From Centropus unirufus (lineage: Eukaryota > Chordata > Aves > Cuculiformes > Centropidae), in contig VYZI01000349.1 in the NCBI GenBank assembly GCA_013397695.1, positions 137,269 through 201,268 on the forward strand: DNA of 64,000 bases, in the 5' to 3' direction. Numbering within the stretch: the stretch's first letter is position 1; each line of letters starts with the position of its first letter. This document shows positions 25,467 through 38,388 of the stretch, in pieces. The position numbers were made by a program, and so were the translations under genes. The notes beneath the pieces are model-generated. The model saw only the letters and a list, made by a program, of their open reading frames with translations. It did not search any database and was not told the origin of the DNA.

Positions 25467-28400
25467 AGCTTCAGGCATCCCCAAAACTTTACTACCCTAC
25501 TATGGAAAGACATGAGAGATTAAAGACAAAGGACCTCCAGCCAAATGGGCTGTCATTCACCAGCCAACACATCTGCATATTGACACCTGACACAGATGAG
25601 AAAGTACTGCAGAGAGGGAGATTGGTGTGGCTTGAAAATGACAATATAAAAGCTGTTTATTATCTCAGTAGGCTCTATAAAACGGTACACCTGATCATCA
25701 TTGCCTATTCCAATTAGTCATGAGTCCATCACCAGTAGCTGTAGAATTAACTTTCCTTCCTTTGAGGTGGAAAAGATTTCTGCAGCATTTATTCAATCAG
25801 TTCCCAAATTAGCCAATGAAGAGCAGTTTAATGACATGCCAGTTCTATTGTGCCCATTTTAATGTGTTTTGTCCTTTTTGATAACTTCAGGTATCTATCA
25901 TTATAAAGAAAGGAGGCAGTGCAATTTCTCAAGTGGAAATACAGAATTAACTCTTGGGTTACTTAACAGGCTATTTCAACTGTACTAAATAAAACATGTT
26001 TTGAATTAATTTTAGACTATGGTTACATGCATAAGGGTTTTTATATAGAAATCATTTCATCACCATCAGTGAAAGTTAATAATTTAAATCCAATACTCAT
26101 GGTGTGCCTTATTTATTCACAGATATGTGTCATGAAGGAAGATATTTGTTCCTTTATCATTCTATCAAAGTGATGAATTATTGTGGTGAAATTGTACTTT
26201 TGATCCAGTGATCATGCAGTGACAAGATGCTGCTAAATGTTGTGATCCCACCTTAAAATGATCAAGAATTCTGATTATCTGAATTTATTTAACACTATTA
26301 TGAAAAACCTTGATTGTTTGTGAGTCACAAGACTAAAGCCCAGCTAACTGTCATTTTCCTGTGAAATATCAAAGTAATGGCATTTCCTGAGTGCATTTCT
26401 GAGGGTCCTCAAGTTTTGCCAAACTTGTAACTGCCTGAGAGGATTCATGACTAAAATATATTTCATGTTTTATTAAAAAACACCTGTCACTCCGATCTGA
26501 TATTTTGCTTTTTCAAAAATACAGAGAATATATTTCATTATAAATACAGTTTAATCTATTGAATAAATTACCAGAAAGGGAGCAATTATAATTTATTTGT
26601 ATTAGGTTTAATTGTATAAATTCTACTAGTATTTTATTGTACAACAGTATTGGTTGATGGATATTCTATGTATCATAATAACACCAAGAAAGTATCAAAA
26701 AGAAAAGAAAAAGCTGCTGCAAGAGGTATGTGATAGCTCACTGATGATGGTAATAGACTAGATTGCAGGAAGGTGCGTGTTTACTTTTTGCAAACTAGTT
26801 TTTTGGGGACAGCAGTTAGTAGCTTTATTATTGTGACATAGGCAAATAAGGAAGCAGATTTGCTAAGCAGCAGATATGTACTAAATATAAGTTACAAAAC
26901 TACTAAAAAAGGATCAAGGAAGACAACTGTTAGTAAACTGGAATATATTGCTCTCATTTTTTTTAGTCCCCTGAAATGAGCTTGCTGACATTGTAGCATA
27001 AAGGCTTGTGGTTCTAGCTTTTTTTTTTTTCTATTAACTGTTATTTGTCCATACATAGTTTCCTCTTATTGAACAAAGTACTAATATTTACTTAGCATGA
27101 CCAATACATTTCTGTGGTGTGAATACTGAATCACGTTTCTTTAGAAAATTAAAAGGGCAATAAAACTCTTTAATTTCAAGTCCTCTGACATCATATCTGG
27201 AATACCAAAAAGTTTAAAAGCCCACATATTTTTGCCATACGAATAGAGTAACAATGATACATACACTCTAAAGAGTTATAACTCGTGGAGGGAAAGAGCA
27301 GAGGGGATTCTGTCCCATGAAATTAACCACTTCCAAAGAACTCAAGAGAACAGGATTTTTAACCAGTCATTTTCAGAAGTTTAAAAGAAATAATAATTAA
27401 TTTCTATTTTTAAGTTTTTAAAAAGCATTGCTATTTTGTCTACCCACTTTTTGTATGTTCTAATCAGCCATTTTTCTCCCGTTTCTACTTGTGGCTCTGT
27501 TTTCCTGCCATCAAGGTAATAAAGTTAAGTTGAAATAGAAAGTTCTGTTTTAGACACAACAGAAAAAATATCTGCAATATAAAAGAACCACAGGGTGTAT
27601 TCCTACCTAAATTATTTCTTTTAAAGATATCCATGCAAAATAGGGAAAGGAAAGCTGCAGATTATTTCTCCATAATTTATTTCTGCTATCAGTGTTTGCA
27701 TATGCAAAGAATATGCTAAGGTTATGTGACCTGATATGCATAATACAAAGCAAGGTCATGCACTCTTCAAGTTTGTGGAAATGCAATAGGCATAGCTGAA
27801 AAAAACTCAGCTTGAAACTACATTTCCTACATGCATAAGAAGTAGAAGAAACCTCAGTAGATGTTATTTCCAAATACAATGTTCTTCCATTTTTTTCATC
27901 TGTTTGTTGCTGTGTCCATTTTCTCTCTTGGGATGTAAGCAATACCATTAGGGATCTCTTTGTATTATCTGCATCTACAAGTCCCAGGGCGGTGGACACT
28001 CAGCCTATAATTTAAATATCAGCATCCTATTGCAATACAATTATACAGAGAAGACAGCTACATAACACAATGCTTAATCGAAAGTTTTAATATACAAAAG
28101 AGAACTCAAAATAATAGAGTAACAGTGATACTGCAGAATGTGCAGTAGCTTGAATCTTCAAGCCCCTACAGGAAACAGTGATTTTTTTATATATTTTTTT
28201 TAAGTGGAAGAAAAAACAGAAATAAGATGACAGATTTGGAACTCTATATGTGATGCTGTGACAAAATGTGAACAGATGCTTGTGTATATCTGTCGTACAT
28301 GGTGTTGAAGAAAACCTTTCCAGAAAAATCTCTTCTCAGAAATTCTACCATTCACCACTCTATTTGGGGCCTTTAATATTCAGCAAAATTTAAAGAAAAA

Positions 28401-28976
28401 AAACAAAGTTTTACTCAGAACATAATAGTACTTGTAAATTTTAATTACCTCAAGGTTCTGAAGGCTCTCTACATGAAATACTTAGATGCCATCAAATGTA
28501 TAATAAGAGCGTTCAGGGCCGACAGGCAGCCTGATAGAAATATTTTCTGTAGGTGACCTGTGATAATGGGAGTCTCAAATAATACAAAAAAAATCTATTA
28601 ATGGAACAAAAAAAAAAGTTCTTTTTAGCTATTCCACTACTAGAACTCCTGTACAGGGACTTTTTATTGCTGTGTTCAATAGAATTTTTGGGGGAGGGAA
28701 AGGCTTGGAAATAAAATTAAAATTTGCTGAAAGTATCAATACCTCTCTTTTGGCTCTGCACTTGGAAGATTTATGAAACTATTAACAAGAGACAATATTA
28801 TAAATAGCAGCCTAATTTGGCATTAAATTGCTTTCACTTTTGTGTTTTCAAGCCCCATACAAAAATATTCAGAGCTGATTTGGAGTCTATGGAGACTGAT
28901 CTCGTATAAAAGCTCCTACGGTGTTAACCATGTACTATACTTTACGAAGTAATGAATCAATAAACCTTTGTAAAAC

Positions 28977-28997
28977 ATACACACACACACATACACA
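28977..28997. repeat. (CA)n microsatellite
   Basis: Alternating AC with one T interruption near the right end; a candidate polymorphic short tandem repeat. Confidence 0.9.
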
Positions 28998-31900
28998 AAT
29001 AATTCAAGTAAAAATATTTGGGAGAAATGAGAATAAGAATGTAGAATGTTATATTTCCCCTCCTGCAAATCATGGGATCTAGATTACCAATCTGATTCAT
29101 TAGTTCTTCATGTTGACTCTTGATTCAAAGTTTTTTTTGTTTTTTCTTTGAACATAGATATTTCTATGCAGCAGAGAAGGTCAGAGAAAAGCACTGTTCC
29201 TGTGATCTATAGCAGCTAGTTAGTGGGAACAATCTTGGGGGATAAATTTTAGCCTTTGAAACACAGCATGTTATGCAAAAATTAAAGCATTTTCTACTTC
29301 ATTCTGATTAAATTAAACCATCATCATAAATAAATAGATGAGAAGAAAAGGAAATAATTTACTCACTAAAAATTCCATTTATTCCTCTGTTACACTTACT
29401 TGATAAGACTACTGTGCAGTATATTAAAACGAAATATGGAATCTCATTGATATTCTCCGGCATTTGATCTCAGTAGGGTATCTCTTTTCTCAGAAATATA
29501 ATCCACTTTGTTCATATGAAATACAAATACTAGAATACTGTAGGGCCTACTCCCTCAGTCAAATGACAAATACTGCATCTTTAAACATTTGCGCAGCTCC
29601 AAAAGTCATAGAAACATGGAAAGCTGATATATTTACATAGGAGAACACAGAGTGCGAACCTTGAATATGAGACAACATCCAGCATCCCTGCCCTAGGAGA
29701 TACAGGGATGATTATTATATTCCTAAAAGCAGTCAGGTCTGCAAAGCCATACATCTGAATAAAAGCAGGTTACTGGTGCCTAGACCAGGTATGCTCGATA
29801 GGGTTTTTTTTTGGTTTGTTTGTAATTTTATATTATTCAGAAAATATCTTTTAAAGGTCGCTTTCCAGGGCTGAGGGATTTTTTGTATTCTACTAATGGT
29901 CCGGTGTCCATCCTCTCCCTTCATATACATGCATCTATAAACTACTAGATTAGCAAGGCCCTTCCTGAGAATATCTCGGAGCAAAGCATAATATTTTTCA
30001 CCACTGCAGGCTGCTTTGAAAGATTTTTCATGCCACAAGTACAGTTATATTTAAATAGAACAAATATTGAGCAGCAAAAGCATGAAATTTATATGGAGAA
30101 TTTATTAGCACAACTATCTCTGTGTCTGCTCTAATTTCTATTTGCATCTTCATATGAGACCAGAGATTATACCATCTTCTCCTGGGATATTATTGTTTTT
30201 TCCAGAAAGAAAATAAGTAACAGAAAAAAGTTAGCTATATAGACCCTGGCTCGGTGTTGGAAGCTGGAATGGAAACCAAGAAAACCTGGGTTTGTAAGCA
30301 ATTCTATCTTACTTGGAAATTCCATTTCGAATTTGAAATTACATCTGTTCATGGCACAGCAAGCCTGACTACTAACACCAGGAAGCCTTTGTTTCCATCT
30401 CTATAATGGGAATAATATTTACTCTTTTTGTAGAATATTTTCAGAAGTGAAGATGAAAAATATTTTGTAAATCAACTGCACATCATTTTCATTTCTAACT
30501 CACTAATGATCACATTCTCTCATAATACAAGTTTCTTTCTCATGCCATATTCTCTCTCAGACCTTCTAAAGGCTTGCCCTGCATGTTCAATTGAAGACAT
30601 TCTAGCATGGTTATCAATCTTTTAAAGACCTGGAAGAAAAGATGCATTCAGGATATAATAACAGTTTACCCAGGCACCGAGCATTAACACAGGGACCTGA
30701 ACAAACTGGAAAATTTCAACAGGTTTCCAGAGCAGAAGGAAGTAAGCAGGGTAGTTATTTTTGCTTCAGAACAGGAGGACCTCAAAGAAAGTTGAACAGT
30801 AAAGTACTTCTTTTAGAGCTTCTATGAACAGGATGTTTTTGAAAGTTACTGAAAGATCTTCCTCCTGACTGGAAAAATAATAGTTACTATTTTTCCTCAT
30901 TTCCCTGTATGGAATAATGTGGATTAGGAAATAAAGAGTGGCCAGCGGGCTATAGTAAGTCCTTATTTCTATAGGACATATCTCACTGTGTACATTCTAG
31001 TGTTTGCTTTTCTCAGAAAAGAGAAAATCTCTGTTTAATAGATACTATTATTTACTACATCAAGAATGTAGAAAAATGTTCAGGTGCTTTTGACAATTAC
31101 ATTAATTTTACTCTCAAACAGGAACAGAATTTTCAGTTATAAATATCCATTATAATTTGTGTAATTACATCAACAACTAATGAGTCTTGTCCAACATGTC
31201 TTCAACACAAATTCACATCTGCAGCTGATACAACATTGGCTTTCAGGTAAAAATATTTTAGAGGTCGTTTATATGACTTAAAAATATCTCTTATAAACAA
31301 CTGACATAAACGATACAACCACAGCTACTGCAGTTCCAAAAGTTTTGATACAGACCTATTCCCAAAAGTACTTACTATAATAATAAAGAAAAGTAAAATC
31401 AAGGCAGATCCTTGAACCTCTCTATGGAAGATATGGGGAGGGGAGCAAGACAGTAGACCTATCAGATATACAGTAATTCCTCAATTCTTTCAAATTAAAA
31501 TTACGTTTAAATATTATAAATTGCTTTAAAAGATGTTCTGAATGTCCTGTCTTCAGAAATCTTAGTTAGCATGTCTATTATTTACATGATTTTTTTTTTC
31601 TTTAATAATAACGCAATACACAAGTAAGATGTAAATTAGCACTTTTCTTTCTCATTTTCTTTTTTTTCTCCCGAGGACATAGAAATATATCCTTTTTCTT
31701 TTCTCCTGCTTCATGGAAACTCCCCTGATTCACTGTATTGTGGAAGAAAGGGTTTGCCTTTTATTTCAATTTAGAATACTAAGATGTGTCTATCTATCAG
31801 TGTCAGTGACAAAAGCTAAAAACCAGTATCAGAACATGAATGAAAATCTGTCAAGCTTTGCGTCCTCTTAAAGGAGAAGTCTCTAAACATATTAGACATC

Positions 31901-33234
31901 AATTTTTTTTTTGACATGTTAAGCTAAAGAAGAAGTCTTGTCTTATTGCAGTAACTGTATTTGTATAAGAACTTCTCAATTAAACAAATGCTGATGATAG
32001 ACCTCAAGCTGGGGTTGCTCTGCACAGCACACCTGGCAGATGTTTGCATTTAAAATATCAAGCATACAGCTCACATATCTTGAAAGATTTGAATGTTTTG
32101 AGATCTCAAGGGAGAAAGATGGGAAGAGTATCAGTAATAAACAACTGTAATTTGGGTTTGATTTTTTTTCTGCAGTTTACCAAGGATGCAGCAAAATCAC
32201 TTGCCTGTAAGTCAACCTATTCCCTTTGGACTTCTCAGGAATTTTTACCAACCTTCAAGCATTAAACTCCAGAACATACCTTTAAAGCTGGTAAGACACA
32301 TCACTTTCAGAACGACATTAACTCAGTCGCTAACAACTCGGGATAAGTTGTAGTTTTATATTGAAATAAAATTAAAATATGGTGGATAATCATTAGCACT
32401 TAGTGGGGATATCCAGTGCTTTATATTGAAGTCAAACATGATTTCAATGATGGGTAAAATATAATGGCTTTTTCTTCAGATTTCTTGTGGTGGTTATAGA
32501 CAAGATAGGGTCAAATGCTTACGCTTCTGCAATGAAGAGACTTTTGCACTACAAACTAAATACTAACTATGAAGAAAAATATCACAATAAGGATGGTTAA
32601 ACACTGAAACTAGTTGCTATGGGATTTCAACACCTGGAGATATTAAAATAAGAAAAAGGATTTGAGCAACCTTATATAGCTTGAGAGTTTGAGCATGAGA
32701 TTCAATTGAGTGAAATTCAGATAGCTTGTGCTAAATTTCTCTTCGAGTTCATAATTCTGTAGAAATAATTATCATACTAAAAACAGTATCGATTATAAAA
32801 TAAGCAATTATGATATACCACTGTCTTCTTCCAACTATGTCCTTCTTAATTAAATTCCAGTCATGAAAATCACAGAGCACTGATCTTAAGATGGCATCTA
32901 TTCCATCCCCTTGTTCCATGGAAAGACTGTTATTTTTGTCATATTTCTGATGCTTTTGAGTCTGATTTTAAGGACAATGACAGACACTTTACAAATGCTG
33001 AAAAAAACTTATGTTTGCTCCACCACACCTCCTATTATAGAGTATATCTAATGTTTAACCCTCATGTCCTTTGCTTAAACTTAAGGATTCGGGGGTGGGA
33101 GTGAGAAAAAGAAAACAAAAAGAAGAAAGAAATATTCTGTAAAGAAACATAACATTTTTTTTTTCAACCTGAAGGTCTTGGGATTCTGTTGTGGTTATTT
33201 TATCAGGTGTTGGCTTGGAATCTTTCTGTGATAA

Positions 33235-33264
33235 TTTAACATAGCATTCACGTGCTATGTTAAA
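33235..33264. repeat. Perfect 12-bp inverted repeat with 6-base loop
   Basis: The arm tttaacatagca (33235-33246) pairs perfectly with tgctatgttaaa (33253-33264) around the loop ttcacg. Pairing does not extend well beyond the arms, so the stem is too short for a typical microRNA precursor. It could be a DNA cruciform, a protein-binding palindrome or a remnant of a small inverted-repeat element. Confidence 0.85.
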
Positions 33265-36200
33265 CATTAACTTGTTTTACCTTAACGGGATTCTTAATAA
33301 AATTATTACAATGTGTTAACCAATGCCATCATCCAAAAAAAGTGGCAGCATGTGCTTCACTTTGATTTTCATGGTTTTAACCACTTTGTGATATAGGAGC
33401 CCATCCTGTATCAGAGGTGAATGTGGTGAAAATTGTGCAATTGAATGTAAGGACTTCACTAAATTACTGCTCTTTGGCTTTCTCTTAAGACCTACTTATT
33501 TTCTACAAATATTTAATGCTTTTAGAAAAAAAAAGACGGCTTATTTAGCCAAACTCTGCAATAACTCTGTTCAGATTTCCAAATAAGCTATGAAAGATAG
33601 GATATAACCTTTGTGTTCTTTTGAATTCACATGCTTGGAGGCCTGATATCCTTTCTTCAGAAATATTCATCTACTTAAATCACATACTGAAAGTCAAAGT
33701 ATTTTTCTCACTGTTAAAACAGTTTGGCATGGAACTGTTTTTCCTCCATATTTATAAATAAAAATTATCGTGTTTTATTCTATAGCCATGTTCCAGAAAT
33801 GCTAATGTGCAAGACTACATTTAGACTAGGTTTATTAGATGTTCTACTTAATATTTACTGCAGCTGCAGCAGCTAATACTTTTTGTTCTTCTTTATTATC
33901 CATATTAGCACATTGTCAACAGATACTTTTTCTGGGTATTCATGGCATGAATATATAATTTTTCTCTGTTTTATGCCACTCGATTTACATGGTAAAAATC
34001 AGCTCTCTTTTTTATTTTTCTACTCTCCCAACCTGATCTCTGGAAATGAATCAGAGGTGCTGTGCAAACTAAGTGTCAAAATATGGAGATTTATTGGATC
34101 AGGCATAGTGATGTCAGAAAACAGATATGTTTTAAGGATAATCTTGTATGTGAAAAAAGTGCAGCTTTTATTATGTATGAGGCCAAGCCAAAATGATGAT
34201 CCAGGACCGAAGCCTCTAAATCACACTTTTGAAAAGAATATGTTTAATGTTGATTCAAGGTACAGCAGGGTTTAAATTGCTCAGACTAATTATTTTTTTA
34301 GCAATTTACTACAGCTTGTATATGTTTCATATCAGTACTTATGAACTACCTCTCTTACCTTACTCAGATGAAGTGTGGAATAATATGATGATCAGGTACC
34401 CAGGTAGGAGGACTGGGAAAAAAAAAGCAGCTACATGACTTTCAAGACAGTACATGGAGCTCTTGATTGCAAACAGATGGGATGCTTCTCATGATCTTTC
34501 TCATTTCACATGCATAATAGGATCAGCCTTATTTTCTATTTGCTTGGAAAATTTATTTATAGCAAATTATAGATTTTGCAGAGATTGTCAGTGTTGCTCT
34601 GGGTGTTATTTTCTGTAAATTGGTAGGTTGTGTGTAATCTTATACTCATCTTACTTGGGGTTTTGTGGCTTCTCCTAGAACAGTCTTGCATAATATGGAA
34701 AACAGGGTATTGGAGTGAATGCACCACGTGAAGGATTCTTTTATGCACTATTTAATCCTGTTTTGTTAAAAAAAACAACCATCCTTTACATTAACATTTA
34801 GCTCAAAAATTGTCATTTCTAGCATTTATTTTGTGAGTAAGTAAAGAGAAGATATTTATTTCTGATATCTCCTGGATATCATGTCAGTTTTATTTAAATT
34901 GTGTTCTGGTCACAATTGCTTATCTTTCCTTTTTGTTTCCATATTAATGTAAACTGGAGAAATGAGAGGTTTACCATATTTCTTCGTGTAATTTGTGAAG
35001 ATTGACAAAATATTCTTCCATGAATTAATGTGAAGCTGGCTCAATTAGAAACATACATATACTACCTTCCTGACATAAATGTCTCATTCAGTATACGTGT
35101 TCCAATTGAAATATCTGGAGTTCAGGATGGGATGCGTAATTCACTCTGACAGAGTTGTTGATTTATCTCAAAATGAATTCTATCATATCTGCAGACTTCT
35201 CTCCTTAATTACATTTTAGATAACAAGCACAAGAAGATCCTATGAATACTAAAAGATTTTAAGAGATTCAACAGAGAGATTCTCAAAAGAGCCGCAATAA
35301 ATTGTTTCCCCAAATTATAGGGAAGTGAAGATATCCAGAGCTAAAAATAAATAAAGTAAAACAAGTACCTTCTTTTTGTCTAAACAGGTTACAAGCAACT
35401 GATGTAAAATGACAACTCAACCACATAATATTTAAATATAGTTTCAATAAGACAATTCACAAGCTAAAATTAAGCTTGACTATATAAACTGAGAGTTGCA
35501 ATACTGAGTCTCAGTGACTACTCTCTTCATGCAAAAGCTTATTGTTCACACAGCAATAATCATTCATTCATAGACTGTGTGTATATGATTAATAAATTAC
35601 AGAAGCAAAACACGTCTGTCAATGCTTTTCTACACGGCTACCTGCAATCACCTGAAAATCAGCTGGAGTCTAAAAGTTAACTGTTCATTTCAAAATTCAC
35701 TTTTTGTTAGCTCCTTTATAAGCTAGTTTATATGTTCCATTGAGCAAACTATTCAGAACACAGCTCAAAAATCTGTAAGAGATTTGATTGACTGATGAAA
35801 CCAAGATTTCAATTTTACTAGATTTTTAGATTTCAATTTTATTAAATTATTAGATTCCTGCACAATTTATCCCTACCCTTTTAATGAATGGGTTATTTTA
35901 ATCAAGAGACTAGAGATAATATGCATACAAAAAGTGGCATAACAGACTGTGAGTGCCATAGCATCAAAAAGCTGACAGCAGATATGTTAGGAGTTTTAAG
36001 AGTCATAGAGGCATTTAAACAAATTTATAGGATATACACAGAAGTTAATGAATCCTATATTTAGGTAATAAAAAACCTCTGCTGCCCCAACAGTTCTCAG
36101 CCATATATTTTATGTTAGGGCTCAAAATTTATAGTAGTAATAGACACTGAATGATCTAAACAGGGATTAAGTGCATTTTCAATCAAGTTTGCCACTTAAA

Positions 36201-37275
36201 GAGACACAAAACTCATTAATGTTTTCATTAGCATGCTTGTCATTATTAAACACCATGAAGACAAAGTAACAACACATATTTATCTATTTTCACTGATAAT
36301 GTTTCTATACAATGTTTGTTGGTAGGACTCTCATACAATATGGGTTTTGTGAACTAACAAAATTAATCAAAGTAATACAATAATATGTAAGCTTATGTTA
36401 ACATATTGATCCTCAGCAAAGGTTCTTCATTTATTTCCTGTGTAAATATTTTCTTAATAGTTAGAAAATTTCTAGATTATTAAGCAATTTATTGTAATAA
36501 CCATTTGATTAGCACACATAAAATACTTGTCTTCAAATCTCAAACCCAACCTGTGAAGCTATTCCTTTACCAGTGCATATGCTTGCTTATTTCGGCTAAA
36601 AAAATTATCTCGACTTGTAATATTTCTGTGACACCCGAATTCCCTACGGTACTGTCATCTTTTTGAAAGCTTTCTTCTAGATCAAAGTGCAAGATAAAAC
36701 TGAAATTACATCAATGAAATGAACTATTTCTATGGAACTAATCTTTCCAGCCAAATCTTCAGAAATAAAACCTCTCTTTGAAATTGCAAAAACAATGTAT
36801 TTTCATTTTTCATTAAATTTGACAAGTCATATGCTGTGGATATCTTTAGTCTCCTCTTGGAGCTTACGATAAATGTAAAAATGGTCTTAGTTATGGACAA
36901 ATAAAACCTTTCCTCGCAATATATGCTTAGAAAACCTTGAAGTCGGCACAAGTAATTTTTATCTAATATATGTGCTGTACAGATAATTGCAGAAGTAACA
37001 TTTATGTGTAGGCTCACTGAAAGCAAATAGAATATTGTCAGAAGTCTTTATGGTAGACTTCCAAACTTTTATCTTTGGACAAAGCAGGTTCTATTAGCAT
37101 GCGGAAATAAAACTTACAACTCACATGGAGTTAAAAAGTAGGTATGTTTAATCCATCACCAGGAGCAAGGGGGAATATTTTCCACCAAACTTGCTCATAG
37201 GCAATTTAGTGAGTATTTATCATATCATGTTATGCAAATACATGAAGTTTAACATACTCATAAGTTTTCAAGAAA
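33265..37275. other. CSMD1: Intronic AT-rich sequence, no gene recognised
   Basis: No known repeat or exon is seen. The 130-codon plus-strand frame at 33883-34275 and the 98-codon minus frame at 36730-37026 are hydrophobic and Lys/Ile/Phe-rich, as expected for chance frames in AT-rich DNA. A short 24-bp-period duplication of agatttcaatttta is at 35804-35841. Confidence 0.6.
35804..35841 (+). repeat. Short direct duplication, 24-bp period
   Basis: The 14-mer agatttcaatttta occurs at 35804-35817 and again at 35828-35841; the spacer (ctagattttt) is similar to the following sequence. Probably replication slippage. Confidence 0.8.
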
Positions 37276-37611
37276 TGGGTTGGATTATTAAAACTAGTTC
37301 GCGGAACTCATTATCATAGATCTCCTCCCTTTGGCATCTGCGCACTGCACTCTGGTGGTTGCGGGCAGGGGTCTCTTGGAGCCTTCCTCACAGCGTCCTT
37401 TTTACCTCTGGCAAAGAAATCTTGTTAGTGCTAGCCCTTGGCAAAAAAGGCTTGTCAGAGCTCGTTCTTATCTGGACAGTTGTCCTTTACGATAATGAAG
37501 CTCCTGTAGATAATGAAGTTCCTGTGGATAATGAAGATTCTGTGGATAATGAAGATCTTGTACAAGTATTATTAGCTGCTATTATCAGTCGGGCTTGTCG
37601 AGCTATCTACA
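37276..37611. mobile_element. CpG-richer unexplained block, possible LTR or other insertion, with internal tandem repeat
   Basis: About 335 bp that is clearly more GC-rich and CpG-richer (about nine CpG by eye) than the intron around it. It contains TG-rich sequence at the left, a segment rich in ctctggcaaagaaatcttg-like words, and four 18-bp tandem units at 37491-37562. In general character the minus-strand reading recalls the U3-R-U5 organisation of bird LTRs, but no AATAAA signal, clear TG...CA termini or convincing target-site duplication is seen; a 4-base match (agaa) at both edges is too weak to count. Edges are approximate. A 111-codon plus-strand frame (37359-37694) runs across it, but nothing else supports a gene. 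Confidence 0.4.
37491..37562 (+). repeat. Four-copy 18-bp tandem repeat
   Basis: Units start at 37491, 37509, 37527 and 37545, each beginning gataatgaag and ending ctgta, ctgtg or ttgta; the divergent bases are at positions 11-14 and at the last base. The period is exactly 18, so in the plus frame starting at 37359 each unit encodes a six-residue DNE-containing repeat (DNEAPV, DNEVPV, DNEDSV, DNEDLV). The tandem array is certain; its function is not. Confidence 0.95.
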
Positions 37612-38223
37612 GAACTGTGGAAAATTATTTTGTAACATCCTTAATTTTGACCATATGTTTGTTCTCCCCCCATCACTATTATTCTTATTCATGATGTTTT
37701 ATAACATCATATAACACGCTATGATACTTTTAACACTCTTGTGATGCATTTCATTACAGCAAATGGGAAAACCTGACATTTTGATATCATAGAATATGCC
37801 TGTTAGCAAAACCATAATTCAATCCACAGGAACATCCAATTCAGTCATTTCACATTTTAACCGTACACTGATTTTATTTGAGGTTATGCTCTAACAGTGT
37901 TAATATCATTGACTGCTAAATAACTTTTTTCTTTTACAAATATAAGTTAAATTTTCTCAACATATTAATCAGGAAACGCTCTATCGTTCAACTTTAAACA
38001 TAAGTTAAATGACAGAAGTCAGGTTTTTTTACTTCAATATATAAATCTGTTGCAATTTGTGCATCTAGAATTGCAGACATATATGTTTCATTCAAAATTA
38101 TTTCCAGTTGCCTCTACTTTTCGATCTACATACTAATACCTCCATCTACTTATTAAATAATATAAATTATCTCTGCTAATAAATAACAGCATGAAATACA
38201 TATATTCCCTTAACTATCTTCAT
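37612..38223. other. CSMD1: Intronic AT-rich sequence, no gene recognised
   Basis: Nothing identifiable. An isolated atcatagaat word near 37787 resembles a CR1 tail but is not followed by CR1 sequence. Confidence 0.6.
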
Positions 38224-38388
38224 TGGATTCTCTCCAGAATGTCCATGTCTTCCAGGTACTGAGGAGCTAGAACTAAACACAGTGCTTCAGGTGTGACCAC
38301 ACCACTGTTGGGTAGAGGGCAAGGATCACCTCCCCAAACTTATTGGTAATATTTTGCCCAATGTAGCCCATTCATTCCTTCACAACCA
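38224..38388 (-). mobile_element. CR1 LINE fragment from within ORF2 (reverse transcriptase, C-terminal part)
   Basis: The plus strand is the antisense of the CR1 ORF2 region preceding the 3' UTR: 'ttggattctctccag', then 'gtactgaggagctagaacta', 'aacacagtgcttcaggtgtg', 'accacaccactgttgggtagag', 'gatcacctcccc', and a degenerate 'attggtaatattttgccca' for the usual 'gccaggatgccattggcc'. Unlike the other copies it lacks the 3' end, so it is an internal fragment or has been separated from its tail. Confidence 0.85.

Larger units (their letters stand above)
21894..33234. other. CSMD1: Long intronic AT-rich stretch, no gene recognised
   Basis: About 11 kb without any repeat or exon I can name. It contains A-rich tracts (for example 25424-25466), a CA microsatellite at 28977-28997 and many homopolymer runs. 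The longest frame, 27607-27999 minus (130 codons), has no signal peptide, motif or splice boundary that I can support. A small palindrome, caagttt-tgcc-aaacttg, is at about 26410-26427. Absence of recognised repeats may simply reflect ancient, diverged sequence. Confidence 0.6.

Noticed and set aside
27607..27999. 130-codon minus-strand frame
   Set aside because: No domain or signal peptide and no splice sites that I can support; composition as expected by chance. Same strand as CSMD1, but no CUB/sushi pattern (no paired Cys spacing, no Gly/Trp motifs).
33883..34275. 130-codon plus-strand frame
   Set aside because: Phe/Leu/Ile-rich start from AT-rich DNA, no recognisable family and no supporting signals.
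37783..37800. atcatagaat word resembling a CR1 tail
   Set aside because: Not followed by any CR1 3' UTR sequence; one short word is expected by chance.
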